Both the position numbers and the translations under genes were made by a program. From positions 17,881,382 to 17,945,381 of the forward strand of contig CM049317.1 of the NCBI GenBank assembly GCA_026874595.1: DNA of 64,000 nt. Direction: 5' to 3'. This document shows, in pieces, positions 1 through 10,406 of the stretch. Origin of the DNA: Sipunculus nudus (taxonomy: Eukaryota; Annelida; Sipuncula; Golfingiida; Sipunculidae). How positions within the stretch are numbered: position 1 is the stretch's first letter; each line of letters begins with the position of its first letter. Below the pieces are notes generated by a model. It had not been told where the DNA came from and did not search any database. It saw only the letters and a list, made by a program, of their open reading frames with translations.

Positions 1-53
1 TATCAACGTTTGTACTGTTTTCATTAACCCCTCTTATTATATGTTATACTCAC

Positions 54-170
54 TATCCAGAGTCCATCGAAGTCTAGAACTTGTTTAAAGTCCACCGTTT
101 CCTGAATCCACCAATCTGTCGTGATGGGTTTGCAGTAGTCAGGGAAATACACGTTGTTAGGTGGCCAAAC
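54..170 (-). CDS. Gene A exon 11: up to the catalytic motif
   Basis: A 117-nt exon encoding [12 protein letters not shown] and ending D-F-D-G-L-W-I. The intron (GTGAGT) begins exactly before the codon expected for the nucleophile Asp of G-L-W-I-D-M-N-E. The next exon is beyond position 1. Confidence 0.92.
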
Positions 171-1903
171 CTGAATGGTAATATAAGGCAATTCACAGTA
201 AGTTGAATTTTTCAAATGATAGGTCTATGACATTTTGGTGAAACTCCCTGTTTAATAAAAATGAAAGTATTCACACAAAAGTGACATTAGTAGGTTTGGA
301 AAATCAGGTGTCATAACTTGAGAGCGAATTTCCCTGGTCCTATCGAAATTCACTATTTTATTTTTGAGGTACTTTCCAAGTTTTATAATATCGGGGACTT
401 TCATCTCCGCTGGGCGATGCCTAAATACTATGCCCCTTTTTTTCAGCAGAACCTTTATTTTTTTACTCTTATCATTTAAAAAAAAAACTTTATTACTTCA
501 CTCGGCGTCATGGGTATACAAGAAATTTAGTGACGAGAAGGTTTCCAATAGGCTCAGAAACCTTGCATATCATGGATAGTGTGGATAAACGGATTCACCC
601 CGAACAAAATGATTCCGATTGTACAGAAAGACGCCCTTTTAACAGTCGTGAGCCAAAAACATGATTCCAATATGTTGGTCAGAAGGCAAGCAGCATTAAG
701 TGGAACTAAAATCACAGGTTGTCACTATTATCTGGATATTTCTATAATTGACGCTTATTTATTATGTAAAATAAAGCACAAACATTTGCCAATAACGCTT
801 TTTTCTGCGACTAGCCGCTGTCTCAGTCGTAGCTCAGGTGTGACTTGGACTTGCTTGTCAAATACCAGAAACTGTCATGACCCAGCCCGGTATTGCACCT
901 GCAGGGGCGGATCCATAGACTTAGGATATAAAGGGGGGATGGTTCAATCAAGGAGGACTAAGAACAAAACCTAATAAAAAGGTCCCCAAGTCCGGGATAG
1001 GGGGAGGGTTGGGGGGGGGTCTAGTCAACAAAATTGATCTAACCCTTAAAAAGGCTCCTTCGGCTGAAAACTGGGTGGCGTGTGGTCCGGCTCTGCACCC
1101 CCCCCCCCCCCCCCCATCATTCCGTTTCTGACTAGAGCCTATCATGGCTCGAAGAGGTTGATAAGCAAAATTGTACATTATAACACTAAACCAACTAGGC
1201 ACTATCCAACTCATACCGACACTACCTTAGTGCAACTGTTACGCACGTTTGAAGGGAAATAGCACAGAATACTGTCAGGAAATAAATGCAAATGTAACGT
1301 AGTATCGGGAAGACCTTTGAGATGACCAGAGTAGATAACATAGAATAACCTGGCAAATATCTATTTATAGACATTTATCTGTTATTCATGTTTGGTTACA
1401 AATATATAATGTTTTGTTATCAATGAAATTGTTATTTGATAAATCACTCATCCTACCTTGCCCTCAGCAGGTGTGGAGCCGTCACCCTCTGTAACCCATA
1501 CATTCATAGACTGACCACGGTCAAACGGCGTGTACCCAGGTGCCTGGCCGATGTCAATGCACGGATCCTATGGACAAGTGCAGAAAAAACGTCATTTTAC
1601 ACAACGGTAAATTGCTGTGGTTGCTTTTTTTGTTCGCAAGGGTTTCAAATGCATGATATTTGCGAAAGGAGAATAAGCGAGAAAGTGAGACTTTCGTGAA
1701 TAAGAGGTCCGTCGTAAAAGGCAAAGTTTAAAATAAAAGCTTGACACTATGAATATACAGCGGAACCTTCCTTATATAAATATGTGATTGAGCATGTGTG
1801 TGTACGTACTGGAAATAAAAGATATAAATAATTATTATGAAGGACTTTCCTGCATGATGGATCAGCATTAACAGAGGGGTTATAAATTTATTTTGAATGA
1901 TAT

Positions 1904-1940
<37 letters not shown>

Positions 1941-4900
1941 CCATATAATATATATGTCTGTGTGTGCACCATAACTGTGTGCACCATAATGTGTATGTAT
2001 GTGTTCAAATTCGTATGTTAATTTTTTAAGAAACCCACATACCTGGATCGTCCTCCTGTTCCGACTTTTGTAAATAAACAAATGTAACTGGTTAATACCG
2101 AAATGTATTTACTTTTTTTTAATGTTTTTTTTGGTGGAGATAACCGCCTCCTTTTTAATGGTGACTTATCTAATTTTTAATCTAAGTATGTACATCTGCA
2201 GAGTTTCCATTTCGGTTTGGGACTACTTGACAGGGTGGTAGCACTCGCTTCCTATCATTTTTATTTTTTGTATCCTGGTGTCACCCAGGCCCGGTGTCTA
2301 CCGCACCTGCGGTTCCTGAGTATGTAGTCATCCCCATTGCTAGGTCATTACACCGAGGAAGCCCCCAAAAGACGCACTCGTGTGTGGGTGATACACGGCT
2401 GTGGGGCACAGCCTTCCCATTAAGCCTGCAGAGCGCTCACCCTGAATGAAAAACCTCACCGCTTCGGCTGAGATTCGAACCCACAATCTCCAGGCTTGAG
2501 AAGTCATGCGCTGTACCCCTGAGCCACAGAAGCCGGTTTAATGGATTTACTTACTAGGATAATAATATATCTGGTTCCCTGCTGTTTCAGCTCTTGAACA
2601 TAACCAGGCAGTCCGGCGAACCTCACTGGGTCATAAGTAAAATCCAAATTGTCCCTCATTGTGTCAATGTCACCGTGCTGTACGTCCTGTTAAATCAGAA
2701 AAAAACCCAACATTTTTAATTATATCATAGAATTTAGTGTGACGAAAATATACCTTATGGATATAATGTGGTGTGATAAACACGTTTAAAAGCCGACCAT
2801 GGGTTTAAAATGTGAAACTATAAAATGCTTAGGCAAAAAATACAAACTTTAATCTCTGAGATAAGACGTAATTTCCGACTACATATATAAGATATGTAAG
2901 GAATGTGTTGATATTAACAGTGGATGCAAAATACGGCAGGGGCAATTTTCATTGATAAGCTTTACTTTTTTTGGTGTGTTGTGGGAATATTTTAATTTTG
3001 CGACACAGCACATGATGGGTCATATATTTCTATTTCGTTATACTTACATGCGGTATGTCGTACTGCCTCAAGCGATTTACGGCATCTTTCATGGTTTGAA
3101 GGTTGTTGTACCCATAACGGGACAGATGGAACCCCAGTGACCAGTAGGATGGCATCACCGGCCGACCGATGGCCTGAGTAAAAATGAAAAATTCTGCTTA
3201 TTACTGTTTATGTATAAAAGTACATCCAATGACTGAGGATTACAATTAACTAATAGTATACCTGGCATTAATGTATAAATAAAACAGTTACATGTTTAAG
3301 GCTGAATCAAAAGTTTAAATGTTATAAAATCATATACATTTATAACATACATATACACATATCGCTCATTTCTATAAATACAACGTTTCAAGCATAATTG
3401 CTAAAACATTAAATATTAACGACATAACACGGTTATTTAGTTAAATTTTGACCTTAGCTTTATTATTCTATTAAAATATAAAAATCGACATTTTATCGAT
3501 AATTGGTTGTCAAAGCCGATCGCTGATTTAATTTTTTAAAACACATATTTAGTAAACCCCGGTCACTACTATAAAGCTCGCATCTATATATGCGTATGCA
3601 GTACGTATGCATATGCAGCTAGAGAACTGATGCCTGTGATTTAATTAAAACGTATTCGTATGCGGTACGTATGCAGCAAACTAGGTTTATTATTAAGCGC
3701 AGAAGAAGTAGAAAAGTCATCAGCTAGAGAAATTTCTCAATCACTGACGTAAAAGTATAGAATTTCCCCTTCCGTTACAATGTGCATGCCACTTAAATCA
3801 CTACAATGAGCGATCGAAAGGTTATGTATAAGCTTACGTATATATGGAATCACTGCAAGAAAATATAATATGTCCGATTCTACCGGCGGATCAAGGATTT
3901 AGGAAAAGGAGAGGTCCAACCCATGAGAACTATTGATAAAACCTAACAAAAAGCCCCAGCTCCTATAATATGGAGTACACACCGCGTACATTGGTTCGGA
4001 TCATATAAAAAAGGTGCGGTGGCCGAAAAAAGGCGGGGAGGGCCAAGACTCCTTTGGCCCCCTTCCCTGGATTATCTTCTCGATTTTTTGGTGCATAAGC
4101 ATATACGTTATGCATACACACATATGTAATCCTACCTTTAAATAACAAAATAGATAAGATGAAAACCAAAAAGCTTTCTCTGAAACTGATCTCTAAAGGT
4201 AGCATTCAGTATATACGTATGCGGTATGTATGCTGTAACGGAACCTAATATAAACAGATCACGTATGCGAGATGAACACAAATTCTGTAACGGAGATAAA
4301 AAAAAATCAGATTCTGTAACACTAGCCGTGTCACATAATAAAAAGAGCACCTGTAACAATGCATATTTACGACTGGTAGCTTAACTCCTCATCTACAAGT
4401 AGTATGCTAAATAGCGAGATGACCCATCACTGCCTGCTAAATATTAGCTAAAAAAGACGTGCCACCATCTGTCTACATGTAATCAGTCAGGGTATGAACA
4501 GCTTTGACTGACAAATAACGAACTCTTAATTATGATCAAGAACCTGTCACCTCAGTATACTGCTCCACGACATTCTCTGGTGTTGGTCCCAGGAACATGT
4601 AGAGGTCAAGTATACCGCCCGTAGTCCTGTAGATGTAACCCGGAAGTGGTTTCATCGTCACATCTGTAAACGCATTTAACTGTACATTTGTAGAGTAATG
4701 AATTTAATTTCTGCAAAAAAGTTTATTTTTCGAAGATAATGCGGACTGAAGGTGTATAGGTGAAATATCAGGATTATGAAGGATTCTTTTTTTTTTGTTT
4801 ATTTGTTTTTGTTGTTTGACGTAACCGCCTCTATTTTTAATGCTAGCTTAACTCGGAGTATTTGTACATCTGCAAAATTCCATTCCGGTTTCGGGCTACA

Positions 4901-7900
4901 TGACAGGGCAGTATCACACGCTTCCTCTCATTTTGTTACCCCGACCCAGTGACCTACAAAGCGCTCACTCTGGATGAGCGCCTCGGCTGAGACTTAAACT
5001 CACGATCTCCCGGCTTTGAGTCAAGTGCTCAACCCCTGAGCCACAAAAAAGCCAGTATATAACTATTGTTAAATATGTACAAACATGTCAGCAGAGCAGC
5101 AGGTGTTTAATTGGCTCCCTATTTGACAGAGACGTAAAACGATACATTTGCTCAACCAAGGTCTAAGGTATTCTGGTTGGATATGTCATTGCTTGTAACG
5201 CAACGAGAATTTTCCAAGTATTTATCGTCAGACTTTTTTTCACATCAGTCAAAGAGAGTCAATAGTACTTTATAAGGTAATCATGTGACTTTTTTTCAAT
5301 GTGACGTCATGAGCAATGGGGAAGGTAGAAGGAAGTACTAAATGACCGACCTTGGGCATTAGAGTTGAGGATCAGCACACCATGAGCATTTCCCGAGTTT
5401 TCCAGAACTTCGTAGTAAGGATGTACACCGTAAAGGTTATCAGCCTGAAGAAGAAGGCAAAATAATAATACCGGATATGGTAGAAAAAGTTTAATTACCT
5501 CCAAAGTTTTACTTTGAAAATGCGGTTCAAGCAGAAATTATTCAGACCATTCGTCTAGGCTTACTATATTGACTTTTTCATTTATTTTTTTTTTACTTCC
5601 CCAACATGTGAATTTGATATTACAAAATAAAAAAAAATAATGGAAAATGTTCACCCCCAGAGTTATCTGTACAAATACTAATGTCCTACAATACATCCCC
5701 TCAACCTTAACCATAAACAACCAATAGTTCATTGTGTGCATACTGCTTTACATTTTAACAATCCACATATATTCCATTGTTTTAAAATACACCCCAGACA
5801 AAATTTTCTTCTATGTAATATATTATATGTATTAAAATTATCCGGCCACTTGTAAAAGATGCTTTAATATAGTTTGTTTGAGATAACCTAGGGCCGATAT
5901 ATGTGGAATCAATTTTATATATGACGGATATCAGAAAATAATACAAACCTTATCATCCTTACAAAGTTTCTTTACCTGTACAGGTTGATCTCTGGCGAAC
6001 ATTCCCCAGGATCTCCAGTTCATGTCATGTTTCAGCTGAGTGTGTTCAGTCTCACCAAATCCGTAAACATTGGAGCTTGGGAGCTTTACAGCGATCTGCA
6101 GGTACTGGTCTGAGAAGATAAGACCTCCGTGAGACGTGTCAAATCTGAGGAAAACAAGAGAATGCAAGACCTCCATCAGACGTGTCAAATCTGTTAAAAA
6201 CAAGAGAATACAATACCTCCGTGAGACGTGTAAAATGTGTGGAAAACAAGAGAATACAAGCCATCCGTGAGCCTGTCAAATCTATAGGAAAGAGAAGACG
6301 GGATATCTGTTAGACATGTCGAAAAAGAGAAGATAAAACCTCCGTGAGATGTGTCAGATATGTCGGAATAGAGAAGATCTCCGTGGGATGTTGTAGATAT
6401 TTCAAAGTAGAGAATATGCGACCGCGTTGAGATGTGAATAAAATGAGAAGACGGGACATACGTGAGACTTGGGGAATTTTTTAGATAATAGGAGAGAATG
6501 AGTACTTTGTGAGACTACAAATCTGTAAAAAAATTAGTCGAGACACGACCTCATTGTTGTGAAAACTAGCAGAAAGAAAATAAGTGTGGTGCGAGAGGCT
6601 AATCTGTAAAATAAAAAAGAAGAAGATAAGACTACCATGAGCGAGCAATGTCAAGACCTTGGAAAATGAACGACGACATTTCCACGAGACGTTAATTTTG
6701 TAGAAAATAAGAGCCAATAAGACCTCCAGAAAACAAGTCAAATTCGAGGAAGTAAGCATAATAAGACCTCAGTGAGATGTAAAATATTAGTAACAATCCG
6801 TAAGTGTGTCAGATCTAGGGTAAACAAAAGAAGATAAGACATCGCTGAATAGTTCCTAGCCGGTAATGGTCACAAAGATGAACCATGTAAAACATAAGTA
6901 AAGAATGCTTTGTAAATGACCAATAATAAGATAACTCACATGACAGTGTTATCTGCTTTCCTTGTGACTTTGAAGTTGAAGGACGGGGTGTCGCTGAACG
7001 TGATAGTGTACAGAGTGTTGGTAGCGGCAGAGGCCGGGCTCTCGATGTTGAGAGGAGGTTCCCAACGCGAGGTGGCTGGATCATAAATCTACAATGATCA
7101 AAACGATAACATGTATATATTAAACCTGTAACCAGGTGCGGCAATGTATTAACTATCCGGTAAAGCTTCCATGTGGCGCAGCCGAGGAGCGTGTTGCAGA
7201 GGGTCAGCGTTCTCTGGAGTTCGAATCCCGTCTTTACAGATCTCCATATGGTGTGGGCATTAACCACGAGGGAGCGCCCTTGTCACGTTGAGGTTAATAA
7301 GGCGCCCGCTGTGGCTTGTTGAGGTGTTTGCAATGCCTAATAGGCTAATAGGAGAAAGAAAAGCTACACGAATGAACATACAAAATAAATAAACAACACG
7401 GAAAATGATAAAATTTGTTGAAGCTGATTTGAGACTCTAAACCTACCCTTTTTACCGATTTGTCAGATTTACAAAAGACCTTCTCAATTCTTGAGTCGAT
7501 TTATGAAGCTTTTGGAAATGTAGCACGTGTATTAAAAATCGATAGGTCGAGCACGTATGCCTGTTGCAAGGCCATGGTCAAGGGATGCTACTATTATTAT
7601 GTCTAATTATAAATCTAAATTACAATGCTTTTATAGTCTATTTATGTCGGCACATTTACGCTTTCGTTTAGATATGCATTGGTTTGGAAACCAGTGGAGC
7701 GCCGTTTATCCGAACATCTCGGGGGGACAAGGTTAATAGTTGGAATAAACGAACGTGCGGTTTAACGGTCGTATGTAAAATTAAAACACCGCGAGGTGTT
7801 AACACAGTTGGTCTTCACTTACCAGAGTTAACAGATATTGACCGAAACAGAATAATCTTTGATAAATACATAATTCTTTTCATATTGAGCAAAACAAACG

Positions 7901-10375
7901 ATCACTCAAGCAATAACGTTTTCGATCATTTTATTCAGATTATTTGTCACTGAAATACCAATAAACATCTCGCCGAACGCGCGTGCATATCCCATGACAC
8001 TTTTACCGTTCTTAGTGCTGTCTCTTTTGTTCGGACAAACGAACTCAAGCTTCTTATGCACGTTGATATTACATGCACCGATGTAAAGACTGGTTACATA
8101 AACAATCACAAATTTGAGGAAAGTGAAGTTGATTATTAAAAGGTGTGCGGGGATCATCGTAAATAGTGGTACTTGGCTTTTGACACCAAAAATCAACCTG
8201 ATGTAAAATGTCAGTGTGGCTTATACAGAAAAAAGGTTTTGCTTGCATTATATTAACGCTCAAATAATACTTCAGATCAACAACTTTCCTTATTATTGAA
8301 AGTTCGGATAAAGGTAAGGATAAGTGCTACATGGCAAGGGTCCGATTTAAATAGGCTGCTCTGGAATACTTGATGAAAAATGCTTTACAACTATTGTTGA
8401 CAAACTGCATGAACGCTCTCTGGTGATAAATAAATATTAACGAATGATATGGAAATACGTATTCTTGGACTCCCTGGAGTCACCATTAATTATGACATAC
8501 ATAATTCAGGATACCTTGTTTTGCCTGATTTTGGCAGTTTGCGTGGTTTAGTAAGTATAATTAATGCTCACCTTAACCCTAATACGTTGGTTAGTTTGAA
8601 ACTCCACGTCAACTCTTATGTCATTAATATCGGCACCGAACCACGATGGCGTCGTTTTACGTTTCAGGTCGACTCTCCAGCCTTTGGCTGTTTGTGTGGG
8701 GTTACCGTTCATGTAGTAACCGTGAGACTTAGGCATGAAGCACCACGGGACACCTTGAGTAGAGGAGGAACACCAGTAGCATCCTCTAGCGATGCACGTT
8801 GCTTCAGTGGCTCCCGGATCGGGATGGCAATCGATACGCTCGTTGTCTGTGTAACCGGAAGGACATACGGCGCCCCCTTGCGACACAGACGGGTCACTGA
8901 AGCAGTAGGGATAGCCGGGAGCCTCGCACCAGAGACAGCCTTTGGCTTTGCATGATTCTGGTGACGCTCCCGACTCGGGGTGACAGTCTACACGTTGATT
9001 TGGAGGGATGGTCGATGGGCATACTGTGTCGTCTATGAAGCAATAGGGAACTCCTGAGGATACAGAATACTTTATTATTGATTTTCTTACAAATATTTTA
9101 CAAATGGATATTGTATTACGTAACCTGCATTTTCTGTGTTACATAAAAGGTTTCTTTTTTTGTACCCTTATAATTTTGTAAAAAGTTATTTTTAAGTAAT
9201 TAATGTAACCTTTAGCTATAAAGCTAGTCTGTAAATGTAGTCAATAGATCTGCCTGTTTGCCTTTTATCATGTGTTTTTCATGCTGATTCTATGTGTTTT
9301 TCATGCTAATTCTATGTGTTTTTCATGCTGATTCTATGTGTTTTTCATGCTAATTCTATGTGTTTTTCATGCTAATTCTATGTGTTTTTCATGCTGATTC
9401 TATGTGTTTTTCATGCTGATGTATTGCTGTGATATAATAGGATATTTTATAATTGACTATCTTATATTCTTAAAGATATTATATTTTTACTGATATTTTT
9501 TGTGATAAAGATTAGGTTTCCTATTGGGTACAATTCTTATCATTTTTTGTTGTTGTTGTAATTATTGATTGCTATAAAAATATGTGTATACGTCATCCAT
9601 AATAAGACATTTTGATCGGCATCTTGATCGCAATGGGACTACTATGGATATAAGTTTTTAGTAAACCTTTTAGAACTATCCCAGGTGCATATCAGGGAGC
9701 TTTTTGTTTAATATTATGAATATATATACTTGTTACATGAATAAAATCAATCAATCATTTAACGTGCGATAACAAACTGCGCAGACTCGGATTATCAAAA
9801 GTACGCCTCTGCTGTTTTGGGTTTATGGGCGTCAAAATATGACCCCCACAATGCACCGCAGCTTCTGCATACACAAACGGCTTAGGTAAAAAATGTAATC
9901 CGTTTAAATATGTGGATTAGATTTGTTTAAGATAAATTACATAAACACGTGTGTTTTTGTGGTAAGGAATTCACTGAATAAGTAATCTTGTGTAAGTATA
10001 TGCATGTGAATTACAAATGTTTCCTTGAAATGTAACAAATTGTTATTTTAAAGTTTGATAGTTGAGATAAGAAGTCCCGGCTGTCCCTCAGTGCCCACCA
10101 GGAAGAGATTTGTTTCGAGTACGAACGACCTCTAGCGGAGTGCATGGTGATACAGTAAAACATGGATATTGCGGCCATCTGCGACATTAATAGTCGGTAT
10201 GGATTTCATTAACAGTTCTTGGCTATGTAATAAGTTTGGCTCTTGATTTGAGGGAAGTTCATTCATATAACACATTATACTAACTAGTATTTGGTTAAAT
10301 GTGTTATATTCTAGCATTTCAAATACAGCTACAGCCATACTGACTGGTAAAGTAAACAAACGAGACAGCTGCTAG

Positions 10376-10406
<31 letters not shown>

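Noticed and set aside
1728-2081. 117-codon minus-strand frame with Y-I-Y-I-Y-I stretch
   Set aside because: Product of a TA microsatellite. The same applies to frames at 32236-32526, 42168-42626 and 59704-60016 (TA or AGTAT tracts).
6815-7267. 150-codon minus-strand frame
   Set aside because: Wrong-frame reading through gene A exon 4 and the adjoining SINE.
8449-8955. 168-codon plus-strand frame
   Set aside because: It is antisense to gene A exon 3, whose minus-strand frame encodes clear trefoil domains.
9268-9423. CRISPR-like regular repeats
   Set aside because: Units are directly adjacent with no spacers, in an animal intron; a minisatellite.
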